Source: Pseudomonas caspiana (GTDB taxonomy: Bacteria > Pseudomonadota > Gammaproteobacteria > Pseudomonadales > Pseudomonadaceae). From it: a DNA stretch of 64,000 nt. Shown here piece by piece: positions 8,176-16,366 of the stretch. The translations under genes were made by a program, and so were the position numbers. How positions within the stretch are numbered: the stretch's first letter is position 1; the number at the start of each line of letters is the position of its first letter. The stretch covers positions 335,613 to 399,612 of the forward strand of contig NZ_LOHF01000003.1 in NCBI RefSeq assembly GCF_002158995.1, written 5' to 3'. The notes below the pieces were generated by a model. It saw only the letters and a program-made list of their open reading frames with translations. It ran no database searches and was not told the DNA's origin.

Positions 8176-9144
8176 TCAAGGTACGTCGCCAACCGTTACG
8201 GGCAACTCAACCGGCTTCTGATTGGTAATACCGAACGGAATATGAACCGACGGCGCCACCGCACTCGCGGACTTCAGATGCCCCGACTGGTCATCGAAGA
8301 AGATATGTGGCTTCAGTACGGCAAGCACCTTGCCCTTCTCGATACCGCCCAGGAAAAACGCGTCGTTGACCATCACCCCCCAACTCTTCAGGGTGTTCAG
8401 CGCACGCTCGTGTGAAGGTGCGCTTCGGGCTGTGACGATGGAAACCCTGATCCGGTTTTCATAATCTGGATTGAGCTTCTTGTATTGCTCTTCAACGGAC
8501 TGGATCTTTGCCATCCGGACCATGAACTCTTTCAGCGGGCCAGGGTTATGCGGCTCCATCACGTTCTTCACTTCGTGTGCATGAAACTCCACCAGACCGG
8601 ACGACTGCATGACCGTCTCAGCCTCATCACCTGCCAGTACGCCATCAAAGTCGAACGCAATACGCAGGGTCTTGTCGTCTTCATCGTCATCGAACTGTGA
8701 ATCCAGGACCTGCCCGGCCGGATGCCCGGCATTGATCGCAGCCTCCACATCAGCCTTGTTACCCGACAGAAACAGCGCAATGTTCAAGGCCGGAATGTAT
8801 TCGTATGGCGACCGACCCTGCATGAAAATAGCGCGGGTCATCCCCAGCCCGTAATGCTCAATGGTCTTCATCACCCTCAGGCCCGTGTCCGGGTCATTTC
8901 GGGATAACAGCACCACCTCGACCAGCGGATCAGACGGGTCTTCGCTCAAGTCATTCAGCGACAGCAGACGCTTGATAAAAGGAAAGGCAATCCCCTTGGG
9001 CAGCGGATTGTTCAGGTTCTTTTCCTGAAATTTCCGATACTCCTCTTCACCCTGGCTGCGAAACACCGCGTCCGAGTCCAGCAGATCAAAAACGGCGCTG
9101 GAGGCGACGCCGATGACTAAGCGATTGTCCAGTTCGTAGGGCAT
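8176..9144 (-). CDS. Cytosolic 5'-nucleotidase
   Basis: A 322-aa protein that resembles the bacterial 5'-nucleotidase family related to eukaryotic cytosolic 5'-nucleotidase I, a HAD-superfamily member. Visible marks are LVIGVASSAVFDL at the N-terminus, the HAD nucleophile motif IAFDFDGVLAGDEAE near residue 165, a Thr in VSIVTARSAP and the late acidic pair HIFFDDQSGH. Such enzymes release phosphate from nucleoside monophosphates. The gene stands alone, with AAGAGA about 8 nt before the ATG at 9144. No signal peptide is present, so it acts in the cytoplasm. Preferred nucleotide unknown. Confidence 0.85.
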   Translation of the reverse strand: MPYELDNRLVIGVASSAVFDLLDSDAVFRSQGEEEYRKFQEKNLNNPLPKGIAFPFIKRLLSLNDLSEDPSDPLVEVVLLSRNDPDTGLRVMKTIEHYGLGMTRAIFMQGRSPYEYIPALNIALFLSGNKADVEAAINAGHPAGQVLDSQFDDDEDDKTLRIAFDFDGVLAGDEAETVMQSSGLVEFHAHEVKNVMEPHNPGPLKEFMVRMAKIQSVEEQYKKLNPDYENRIRVSIVTARSAPSHERALNTLKSWGVMVNDAFFLGGIEKGKVLAVLKPHIFFDDQSGHLKSASAVAPSVHIPFGITNQKPVELPVTVGDVP

Positions 9145-9285
9145 TGGGGTTCTCTTTGGTGGGCTCGGCGGCGGGGCTGGCCGATGACATCTGGAGCAGA
9201 CGGTGGATCGGGAATGGAAAAAAATCTAGCATGAAGGGCCAAAAACTTCAGCAGATCATTGCTGTTTGGCCTGAAGAGATACCTC

Positions 9286-10155
9286 GTGCCTAATCCGATA
9301 ATACCCATACTCATAGTGTTTCTTGCCACACTGGTCATTTATTGCGTGCTGGGCAACGCATTCAAACGCAAACCGCTATTTAGCTTACGTCCAACGCTCA
9401 CATTCAACTACAGACCGACAGACTGGGGCGCCTCCGAATACCTCGCGGCCTTGACTGCCTTTAACATTCTGTTGCTGGTCTACGTTGCGTGCTTCATAAA
9501 ACTAGGTTTCGATCTACCCAAATACTATCGATGGTTATTGCTGGCATGGACGTGTTTATGCACCCTTGCACTGATATCCATGTACTACAACGTAACGACC
9601 AAGTACGCACGATTCTCCAGCGTACTGAATATCAGTGCGGGCCTCGCCACTGCATGCTTTGCCATTTTCACGGCACCGCTCGTAGACAGTTCAATCACCG
9701 ATTTAACAGGTGTGAACGCAGATAAATTTCCGGCAGCGCAGAAAACTTTAAATCTGGTGGCGGTTATTTATTGCTGGTCGCTAATCGGAATGATCGTGAC
9801 CATGTTCGTGTTCCTGTTCATAGGTTTCCACACCCTCTTCAAAACAACCAGCAACACGCGAGCGTCAACACTGTCAGTGGTCGCCCTCGTCGGCATCGCG
9901 TACACATTCGTTATCTACCTCAATGCGTTCAGCGAACTATCGCGCGACCTGTCCAATAAGCGAATAAAGGTCTTATTGGTCTACTCGTCCTTTCATGTAA
10001 GCCCCGATAAGTGTGGACTTGTGAATCAACCCGCAAATTCGAAGGTAGCCCTACTGGATGATGACAAGGCTGTGATCGCTCTCCCAGACCCGACGCAAAC
10101 GTACACTTTCAAGCGCGTAGCGTGCTCAGTACCCGGTTCAGACAGAGAGGGGTAA
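9286..10155 (+). CDS. Unrecognised six-helix membrane protein
   Basis: I do not recognise this ~289-aa protein. The first ~225 residues contain about six hydrophobic segments (roughly 4-22, 52-72, 84-102, 112-135, 160-185 and 200-220). A soluble tail of about 65 residues follows, with two cysteines (in DKCGL and RVACSV) that could form a disulfide if the tail is periplasmic. The gene is richer in A+T and in rarer codons than its neighbours, which suggests horizontal acquisition or weak expression. Start: GTG 9286 follows GAAGAGA at good spacing; TTG 9259 in the same frame is the alternative. It stands alone between two unrelated genes. Confidence 0.6.
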   Translation: MPNPIIPILIVFLATLVIYCVLGNAFKRKPLFSLRPTLTFNYRPTDWGASEYLAALTAFNILLLVYVACFIKLGFDLPKYYRWLLLAWTCLCTLALISMYYNVTTKYARFSSVLNISAGLATACFAIFTAPLVDSSITDLTGVNADKFPAAQKTLNLVAVIYCWSLIGMIVTMFVFLFIGFHTLFKTTSNTRASTLSVVALVGIAYTFVIYLNAFSELSRDLSNKRIKVLLVYSSFHVSPDKCGLVNQPANSKVALLDDDKAVIALPDPTQTYTFKRVACSVPGSDREG

Positions 10156-10395
10156 AGCCCGCATGAATTCAGTCCTGGCCTATGGCGGTAAACACTCGCG
10201 GTTTTTGCCGAGCACCGAGCGGCAGATATCCGGACAGACGTTGCCAGGCATCAGTGGTCCAAGGCGAACTGATCGAATGCGGCGCTGCCCTGGATCATCA
10301 GCTATGTGAGCCCCCCGCTTCTCTGCACACCGAACGATTCGCGTTGTATTCAGGTCTGGTTGTCATTAGGAGCTTGAATCGATGGCAGGTGAATC

Positions 10396-12792
10396 ATGGT
10401 GCTGAAAATAACAAGTATCGTCATGGCGGTAGTGGCTGCCGCCATTTTATACATGGGCGGCGCTTTGGTTGCCGCTGGAGGGAGTCCTGCCTATGCAGTG
10501 ATCGGGCTTGGCGTGCTGATCACCGCAGTGTTGTTGTTTCTCAGGAAAAATTCGGCACTCACGCTCTATGCGTTACTCATGTGGGCGATTCTGATCTGGA
10601 TCATCTACGAAGTGGGCTTCGACAAATGGCAGTGGATTCCACGTGGCGATCTGTTCGCGTTGATGGGGTTCTGGCTGGCACTGCCATGGGTCGTGCGCCG
10701 TTTGTATGTCGCGCAGACGCCGGCAGAGTCACGAAGCTTTCACCCGTTCCTTGGCGGCACGGTGGCGGTGATGATCGTGATCGTTGTGGGCATCATGTTC
10801 TACGACCCCTACCCTGTTAAGGGCGAGATCACTAACCCAATTTCTGCAAAAGGTGCCAGTGGTGCGGCAGAGGATTGGGTTGCTTATGGCGGCACCAACG
10901 ACGGGCAGCGATTCTCCACGCTTGATCAAATCGACGCGGGAAATGTTAAAAAGCTCACGGTCGCCTGGGAGTATCACACTGGCGACCTGCGTGATCCTGC
11001 AAAAGACGCCAGCGAGTACACGTTTGAAGCCACTCCGTTAAAAGTAAACAATCGGGTTTATGTCTGTACTGCGCACAATGAGGTGCACGCGTTAAATCCC
11101 GAGACGGGAATGCTGGAGTGGAAATTCGAGCCTCAGAAAGACCGTTCATACCTGCAGCAACATCAGACATGTCGAGGGGTCAGCTATTACTCTCCTGCGT
11201 CCTCCGGCACTCGGAGCGGCGACCTGTCAGTCTCCTCTACGAACGCTCCAGCGCTCTGTGACAAGCGCATCATCACTGCGACAGCGGATGCGAGGCTGGT
11301 CGCACTGGACGCCGATACGGGCAAGGCCTGTAGCGAATTCGGTAATAACGGCGTGGTCAACCTGAGCGACAACATGGGCAAGATCCGCCCTCACGCACTC
11401 ATGCAAACCGCCGCCCCGCTGGTGGCCGGTGATCTGATCATCGTCGGTGGCTCAGTAATGGACAATGGCTACAACGCCGGTAATCCGTCCGGAGTGATCA
11501 GGGCTTATGACGTCCTCAGCGGCAAACTGGTCTGGAATTTCGATCCTGCCACGCCTGAATTCACCCAGCCCATTGCTGCTGGTCAAGACTACCCACAAGA
11601 CACACCCGTGGCCTGGGGCACTCTGAGTGCCGACCTGCAGAACGGGTTGGTGTACGTACCCTTTGGTAATGCTTCTCCCGATGAACTCGGTATTCGACGC
11701 GATCCTGCCAGCAATACCGAGAAATTCCGCGACACCCTGGTTGCTCTGGACCTGAAAACGGGTGCGTTCAAATGGAAATTCCAGACCTCTCATAACGATC
11801 TGTGGGATCGCGACAACCCTTCGCAACCTTCACTCATCGAACTCGGCAAGGACGACAAGAAGCAGCCCGCGGTGGTGCTGCCGACGAAGGTAGGTAATAT
11901 TTTCGTTCTCAACCGATTGACTGGTGAGCCGATCATTCCTGTCGACCAGGCCAAGGCGTCGGCTGACGGCGGTGTTGCCGGTGAGCGTTTCGCGACAAAT
12001 CAGCCGGTCTCAAGGCTCAACTTCATTCCTGAGCCGCTGACCGAAAAATCCATGTGGGGCCTGACACCGTTTGACCAAATGTCCTGTCGTACCAGCTTCA
12101 AGAAGCTTCGGTACGACGGCAACCCATGGACGCCAAGCACCGAATCCGGAACGCTGGTGTTTCCGGGAAACATCGGCGCCTTTAACTGGGGCTCGGTGGC
12201 GGTTGACCCGGAACGGCAAATCCTGATTGGCGCCCCCGTACGCCTGGCTTACAAATACACGCTGATCAAACGAACGCCGGAAACCGAAGAGAAACGGCTG
12301 TTTACCGAAGAAGGTAAGCCCTACTGGAATGAAAATTTCAAAGGCGACTATGCGATCAGGATTCAGCAATTTGCCTCTGATCTGGGTATCCCCTGTATCG
12401 CTCCACCTTGGGGCCGCATGGCTGGAGTTGACCTTAACACCGGTAAAACGGAGTGGATGCGCCGCATCGGCACCTCCAAAAACCTGAAGACCAGCTTCCT
12501 GTCAGGAAGCTTCCCGATTGGCTTCCCAATGGGCATGGTGGCGCACGGCGGGCCATTGATCACAGCAGGAGGATTGGTGTTCCACGGCGCAACCGCAGAT
12601 GGTTTCATCCGCGCCTACGACATCAATACTGGAGAAACTCTTTGGCAAACCGAATTACCAGCGGGCGGCCAAGCGACTCCGTCGACCTACATGGGAAGTG
12701 ATGGCAAACAATATGTAGTCATTGCTGCTGGCGGTCACGGCTCCCTTGGTACGAGACTGGGCGACAGCGTGATTGCTTTCAGGCTGAACTGA
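10396..12792 (+). CDS. Membrane-bound PQQ-dependent dehydrogenase, glucose/quinate/shikimate family
   Basis: A 798-aa quinoprotein with five N-terminal membrane helices (residues ~1-145) and a periplasmic beta-propeller with repeated tryptophan-docking segments such as AYDVLSGKLVWNF and AYDINTGETLWQTE. The conserved YHTGD (His194) and the PTKVGNIFVLNR lysine match PQQ-contact regions of the family. It would oxidise a sugar or polyol in the periplasm and pass electrons to ubiquinone. The length suits glucose dehydrogenase (about 800 aa). However, the active-site segment reads HNDLWDRDNP, which differs from the DLWDMD form I recall for GcdA/QuiA, so I do not assign the substrate. AGGTG precedes the ATG. 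Confidence 0.88.
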   Translation: MVLKITSIVMAVVAAAILYMGGALVAAGGSPAYAVIGLGVLITAVLLFLRKNSALTLYALLMWAILIWIIYEVGFDKWQWIPRGDLFALMGFWLALPWVVRRLYVAQTPAESRSFHPFLGGTVAVMIVIVVGIMFYDPYPVKGEITNPISAKGASGAAEDWVAYGGTNDGQRFSTLDQIDAGNVKKLTVAWEYHTGDLRDPAKDASEYTFEATPLKVNNRVYVCTAHNEVHALNPETGMLEWKFEPQKDRSYLQQHQTCRGVSYYSPASSGTRSGDLSVSSTNAPALCDKRIITATADARLVALDADTGKACSEFGNNGVVNLSDNMGKIRPHALMQTAAPLVAGDLIIVGGSVMDNGYNAGNPSGVIRAYDVLSGKLVWNFDPATPEFTQPIAAGQDYPQDTPVAWGTLSADLQNGLVYVPFGNASPDELGIRRDPASNTEKFRDTLVALDLKTGAFKWKFQTSHNDLWDRDNPSQPSLIELGKDDKKQPAVVLPTKVGNIFVLNRLTGEPIIPVDQAKASADGGVAGERFATNQPVSRLNFIPEPLTEKSMWGLTPFDQMSCRTSFKKLRYDGNPWTPSTESGTLVFPGNIGAFNWGSVAVDPERQILIGAPVRLAYKYTLIKRTPETEEKRLFTEEGKPYWNENFKGDYAIRIQQFASDLGIPCIAPPWGRMAGVDLNTGKTEWMRRIGTSKNLKTSFLSGSFPIGFPMGMVAHGGPLITAGGLVFHGATADGFIRAYDINTGETLWQTELPAGGQATPSTYMGSDGKQYVVIAAGGHGSLGTRLGDSVIAFRLN

Positions 12793-12867
12793 AAATCGCA
12801 GGAACGATCCTAAAATCGCAGAAACGATCGTGACTTCCAAATGGGCTTCTCAGAACCCAAAAACGAA

Positions 12868-12891
12868 AAAGCCCTGAATAATCAGGGCTTT
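12868..12891 (-). terminator. Terminator of tRNA-Ser transcript
   Basis: Perfect 10-bp arms AAAGCCCTGA and TCAGGGCTTT are separated by 4 nt. On the minus strand the hairpin is followed by a run of T, so it fits as the end of the tRNA transcript. It may also stop read-through from the dehydrogenase gene. Confidence 0.85.
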
Positions 12892-12904
12892 GACGTATCT
12901 AAGA

Positions 12905-12992
12905 TGGCGGAAGCATAGAGATTCGAACTCTAGGACCTGTTACAGTCGGCAGTTTTCAAGACTGCTGCCTTAAACCACTCGGCCATACTTCC
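12905..12992 (-). tRNA. tRNA-Ser (anticodon UGA)
   Basis: Read on the minus strand, the 88-nt element has acceptor arms GGAAGTA and TGCTTCC, discriminator G and an encoded CCA end. It also has the D-arm GGCCGAGTGGTTTAAGGC, anticodon loop CTTGAAA (anticodon TGA), the long variable arm expected of a class II serine tRNA, and the T-loop GTTCGAATC. It decodes UCA (and UCG by wobble). A strong promoter lies upstream and a terminator downstream, so it is transcribed as a single-gene unit. Confidence 0.97.
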
Positions 12993-13010
12993 GTTTGCAT
13001 TGCGGGCGCC

Positions 13011-13038
13011 ATAATACCGGAATGAAACACGCTGTCAA
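13011..13038 (-). promoter_or_regulatory. Sigma-70 promoter of tRNA-Ser
   Basis: On the minus strand a perfect -35 TTGACA (13038-13033) and -10 TATTAT (13016-13011) are 16 nt apart. Transcription would start near 13004, about 12 nt before the mature tRNA 5' end. Confidence 0.8.
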
Positions 13039-13114
13039 ACTCTCTAGGTGGCTGATTTCAGGTCGTCTGTTATGATCTTTGCAACTCAACATTTCAACCA
13101 CTAGGAGTTTCGCC

Positions 13115-13786
13115 ATGCGCGAACAGGATTACGCAGTTAATAACGGCGTGCAGGCCGATCAGCTAGAGGTTAGCCGCGTCCTGCGCAACACATACGGTCT
13201 TCTGGCTCTGACCCTTGCTTTCAGTGGTGTCATGGCTTTTGTAGCGCAGCAGATGCGCGTTGGCTACCCGAACATTTTCGTTGTACTGATCGGTTTCTAC
13301 GGCCTGTTTTTCCTCACCAACAAACTGCGCGATTCGGCGTGGGGTCTGGTGTCGGCATTCGCCTTGACCGGTTTCATGGGCTTCATCCTTGGCCCGATCC
13401 TCAACCGTTACCTGGGCATGCAAGGCGGCGCTGAAGTTGTCAGCTCGGCATTCGCCATGACTGCACTGGTATTCGGTGGTCTGTCGGCTTACGTGTTGAT
13501 CACCCGCAAGGACATGAGCTTCCTCGGTGGTTTCATCACCGCTGGCTTCTTCGTCCTGCTGGCGGCGGTACTGGCAAGCATTTTCTTCCAGATCAGCGGT
13601 CTGCAGTTGGCGATCAGCGCTGGCTTCGTCCTGTTCTCGTCGGCCTGCATTCTGTTCCAGACCAGCGCGATCATTCAGGGTGGCGAGCGTAACTACATCA
13701 TGGCGACCATCAGCCTGTATGTTTCGATCTACAACCTGTTCGTCAGCCTGTTGCAGATCTTCGGCATCATGAGCCGCGACGACTGA
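13115..13786 (+). CDS. yccA: Bax inhibitor-1/YccA family membrane protein
   Basis: A 223-aa integral membrane protein with seven hydrophobic helices that fill residues ~28-220, the layout of the BI-1 (UPF0005) family. In E. coli the relative YccA binds and modulates the membrane protease FtsH; other members leak Ca2+ or H+. The ATG at 13115 has AGGAG 7 nt upstream. An open frame reaching back to 13079 has no such site. A TATGAT -10 element lies at 13071-13076. The next genes are tusDCB, a pairing conserved in Pseudomonas, but no functional link is evident. A terminator follows directly. The exact physiological role is unknown. Confidence 0.88.
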   Translation: MREQDYAVNNGVQADQLEVSRVLRNTYGLLALTLAFSGVMAFVAQQMRVGYPNIFVVLIGFYGLFFLTNKLRDSAWGLVSAFALTGFMGFILGPILNRYLGMQGGAEVVSSAFAMTALVFGGLSAYVLITRKDMSFLGGFITAGFFVLLAAVLASIFFQISGLQLAISAGFVLFSSACILFQTSAIIQGGERNYIMATISLYVSIYNLFVSLLQIFGIMSRDD

Positions 13787-13806
13787 TTCAGCTGTCCTGC
13801 TTCATC

Positions 13807-13831
13807 AAAAAGCCCGCCTAGCGGGCTTTTT
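13807..13831 (+). terminator. Rho-independent terminator after the YccA-like gene
   Basis: Arms AAAAAGCCCGC and GCGGGCTTTTT enclose a 3-nt loop, 20 nt after the stop codon. Confidence 0.9.
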
Positions 13832-13889
13832 GCTGTCTAGTGCTCGTGAATTCTTTATCATTGGCCAAGTTTTCTGCTCAGGGCCTGTC

Positions 13890-14282
13890 ATGAAGTTCGC
13901 GATCAATCTTTTCAGCGCTGCCCATGCGCCCTCCTCGCGCCGCGCCCTGCTGTTTGCTCAGGCAGCGCTGGCGGGTGGGCATGAGATTGTGCGGCTGTTC
14001 TTCTATCAGGATGGTGTCCACAGCGCTTCGGCCAATGTCGTGACGCCTCAGGACGAACACGACCTGCCCTCGCAATGGCGAGACTTCATCACTCAGCACC
14101 AACTGGACGGTGTAGTGTGCATCGCCGCCGCCCTGCGCCGCGGGGTTCTAAATGATGAAGAAGCTCAGCGCTATCAGCGGCCAGCAGCCAACCTGCTGGC
14201 CCCTTGGGAATTATCCGGGTTAGGCCAGTTACACGACGCGGCGCAAACCGCTGATCGTGTGATCTGTTTCGGAGGGCCTTGA
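13890..14282 (+). CDS. tusD: Sulfur relay protein TusD (DsrE-like)
   Basis: A 130-aa DsrE-fold protein. TusD with TusB and TusC forms the hetero-hexamer that takes persulfide sulfur from TusA and hands it to TusE, for 2-thiolation of tRNA wobble uridine by MnmA. The probable acceptor cysteine is C77 in DGVVCIAAALRRG, which matches the position of the catalytic Cys in E. coli TusD. It is the first gene of a tightly packed operon; tusC starts 1 nt after its stop. The start at 13890 has only a modest CAGGG upstream. Confidence 0.93.
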   Translation: MKFAINLFSAAHAPSSRRALLFAQAALAGGHEIVRLFFYQDGVHSASANVVTPQDEHDLPSQWRDFITQHQLDGVVCIAAALRRGVLNDEEAQRYQRPAANLLAPWELSGLGQLHDAAQTADRVICFGGP

Positions 14283-14283
14283 A

Positions 14284-14646
14284 GTGGCTAAATCAATGTT
14301 GATTATCAGCCGTCAGGCGCCATGGTCCGGGCCGGGTGCGCGAGAGGCGCTGGATATCGTGCTGGCCGGTGGTGCTTATGATTTGCCCGTGGGCCTGTTG
14401 TTTCTGGATGATGGTGTCTTTCAGTTGTTGCCGGAGCAGAACGCCAAGGCTCTGCAACAGAAAGACCTGACCGCCAACCTCAAGGCGCTGTCGATGTTCG
14501 GCGTCGAAGAAATTTATGCCTGTGGCACCAGCCTTGCCGAGCGCGGCATCCTGCGGGAAGCAGTGGATGAGGAAATCATTCAATTGCCGCAATCCGCGGA
14601 AATCACCGCACTTATTGACCGCTACGACCACGTGATCACAATCTGA
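14284..14646 (+). CDS. tusC: Sulfur relay protein TusC (DsrF-like)
   Basis: A 120-aa DsrE/DsrF-fold subunit of the TusBCD complex. It opens with SMLIISRQAPWSGPGAREALD and carries the family-typical LFLDDGVFQL. The GTG at 14284 lies 1 nt after the tusD stop with GGAGGG just upstream, which favours it over the ATG at 14296. The stop overlaps the tusB start by one base, so expression is coupled through the complex. Confidence 0.92.
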   Translation: MAKSMLIISRQAPWSGPGAREALDIVLAGGAYDLPVGLLFLDDGVFQLLPEQNAKALQQKDLTANLKALSMFGVEEIYACGTSLAERGILREAVDEEIIQLPQSAEITALIDRYDHVITI

Positions 14647-14942
14647 TGTCGACCCTGCACGTTTTATCTCATTCTCCCTTCACCGACAGCCGCCTGACCA
14701 GTTGTCTGCGCCTTCTCGGCCCGGCTGATGGCGTGCTGCTGTGCGGCGACGCCACTTACGCGCTGACCGACTCGACAGCACCACTCCAGGCACTGCAAGC
14801 GCTAAGCGACACCGAAGTTTTTGTGCTTGAGGAGGATATTCAAGCGCGGAGCATGGCGGCGCCAGACTGGGCAACAGTTGTCGACTACCCAGGCTTCGTC
14901 AAACTCTCGATTCGCTTCGACAAGGTCAACACGTGGCTATGA
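14646..14942 (+). CDS. tusB: Sulfur relay protein TusB (DsrH-like)
   Basis: A 98-aa subunit, the smallest of TusBCD. It shows the DsrH pattern: LHVLSHSPF at the N-terminus, GVLLCGDATYAL in the middle and VDYPGFVKLSIRFDKVNTWL at the end. Both ends overlap neighbours (TGATG with tusC, ATGA with tusE). This tight packing fits stoichiometric assembly of the sulfur-relay complex. Confidence 0.92.
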   Translation: MSTLHVLSHSPFTDSRLTSCLRLLGPADGVLLCGDATYALTDSTAPLQALQALSDTEVFVLEEDIQARSMAAPDWATVVDYPGFVKLSIRFDKVNTWL

Positions 14943-15274
14943 ACGAGTTGAACGTGGCCGGGCAGATCATCGCTCTGGATAAAGACGGCTTTCTGCAAAA
15001 CCTTGATGACTGGTCGATGGATGTTGCGAACGCGCTATCCGGCCGGGAAGGTATTGCGCTGAGCCCCGAACACATCGAGGTGTTGCTGTTGCTAAGGGAT
15101 TTCTACGCAGAATTCCAGTTGTCACCCGCGACTCGGCCGTTGATCAAATACACAGCTCTGAAGCTCGGTCCGGAAAAAGGCAACAGCATGCACCTTAACC
15201 GCCTGTTCAACGGCACTCCCGCCAAACTCGCCGCCAAGCTGGCGGGCCTGCCCAAGCCGACTAATTGCATATGA
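14939..15274 (+). CDS. tusE: Sulfur carrier TusE (DsrC-like)
   Basis: A 111-aa DsrC-family protein. Its C-terminal tail ends PKPTNCI, with the penultimate cysteine that carries persulfide sulfur from TusBCD to MnmA. The typical KYTALKLGPEKGNSMHLNRLF segment precedes it. The ATG at 14939 overlaps the tusB stop (ATGA); an alternative GTG at 14933 would enlarge the overlap. The acceptor enzyme gene mnmA lies about 19 kb downstream in the same window. Confidence 0.94.
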   Translation: MNELNVAGQIIALDKDGFLQNLDDWSMDVANALSGREGIALSPEHIEVLLLLRDFYAEFQLSPATRPLIKYTALKLGPEKGNSMHLNRLFNGTPAKLAAKLAGLPKPTNCI

Positions 15275-16272
15275 ACGACTACGCCCCACTCGTCCTTGAA
15301 ACACCTGCCGAACATCCCTTTGCCCAGTTCGTCCGTATCCTGGGCAAAGGCAAACGTGGAGCGCGCAATCTGACCCGTGAAGAAGCCCGGGAGGCCATGG
15401 GCATGCTCCTCGACGAAAAGGTCGAAGAAAGCCAGTTGGGTGCGTTTCTGATGCTGCTGCGCCACAAGGAAGAAAGCGCGGAGGAGTTGGCGGGCTTCAC
15501 TGAAGCGTTGCGCGAGCGATTGAACGCCCCGCCACTTCAGGTCGATATTGACTGGCCTACCTATGCCGGCAAGAAGCGACATTTGCCTTGGTACTTGCTG
15601 GCGGCCAAATGCCTGGCTCAGAACGGGGTACGTATCTTGATGCACGGCGGCGGCGCGCATACGGCCGGCCGACTCTACACCGAACAATTGCTGGGTCTGC
15701 TGGGCATTCCGCTGTGCCGCAACTGGCAAGCCGTGGACCAAGCGTTACAACAGCACAACCTGGCATTCTTCCCGCTGGGCGACTGGGCTCCGCAATTGCA
15801 GCGCATGATTGACCTGCGTAATACCCTCGGGCTGCGCTCGCCAATTCATTCACTGGCGCGGATCCTCAACCCACTGGATGCACGTTGCGGCCTGCAAAGC
15901 ATTTTTCACCCTGGCTATCAGGGCGTTCATCGCGACGCCAGCGGCTTGCTCGGCAATCACACCATCGTTATCAAGGGTGATGGCGGTGAAGTGGAGATCA
16001 ATCCCGACACCATTAGCCACTTGTACGGCACCACAGCGGGCCAACCATGGGATGAGGAGTGGCCGGCTCTGTCGGATCGTCGCCATGTGAAACCGGCAAC
16101 CCTGGATCCGCAGCAACTCGTCGCGCTGTGGAAAGGTGAGATCGAAGACAGCTATCCGCAACTGGCGTTGATTTCAACGATGGCGCTGGCTTTACGCGGC
16201 TTGGGATTGCCCCGTACGGAAGCGTTCGCCCAAGCTGAGCTTTTCTGGAAGAACAGGAATACATCGATCTAA
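15271..16272 (+). CDS. ybiB: YbiB/TrpD2 family glycosyltransferase-like protein
   Basis: A 333-aa relative of anthranilate phosphoribosyltransferase (TrpD) from the YbiB/TrpD2 branch. The helical N-domain (TREEAREAMGMLLDEKVEESQ) and the phosphate-binding region ILMHGGGAHT are clear. The late KGDGGEVEINP segment is typical of the branch. E. coli YbiB binds nucleic acid and is linked to the SOS response, and it is not a tryptophan enzyme. The function here is therefore uncertain. The start overlaps the tusE stop (ATGA), so it is the last gene of the tusDCBE operon. Confidence 0.88.
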   Translation: MNDYAPLVLETPAEHPFAQFVRILGKGKRGARNLTREEAREAMGMLLDEKVEESQLGAFLMLLRHKEESAEELAGFTEALRERLNAPPLQVDIDWPTYAGKKRHLPWYLLAAKCLAQNGVRILMHGGGAHTAGRLYTEQLLGLLGIPLCRNWQAVDQALQQHNLAFFPLGDWAPQLQRMIDLRNTLGLRSPIHSLARILNPLDARCGLQSIFHPGYQGVHRDASGLLGNHTIVIKGDGGEVEINPDTISHLYGTTAGQPWDEEWPALSDRRHVKPATLDPQQLVALWKGEIEDSYPQLALISTMALALRGLGLPRTEAFAQAELFWKNRNTSI

Positions 16273-16366
16273 CCGATCATTACCCCCCAACCTTTGCGCT
16301 ATTTGTTCGAACGAATCGGCTTAAACTCATCTCCAAAGCACATAAGCACACACTTTGGAGTTTGAT

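Noticed and set aside
10182..10820. 212-aa open frame over the start of the PQQ dehydrogenase gene
   Set aside because: Out of frame with the clear membrane-helix sequence of the dehydrogenase; Arg/Cys/His-rich composition is typical of a shadow.
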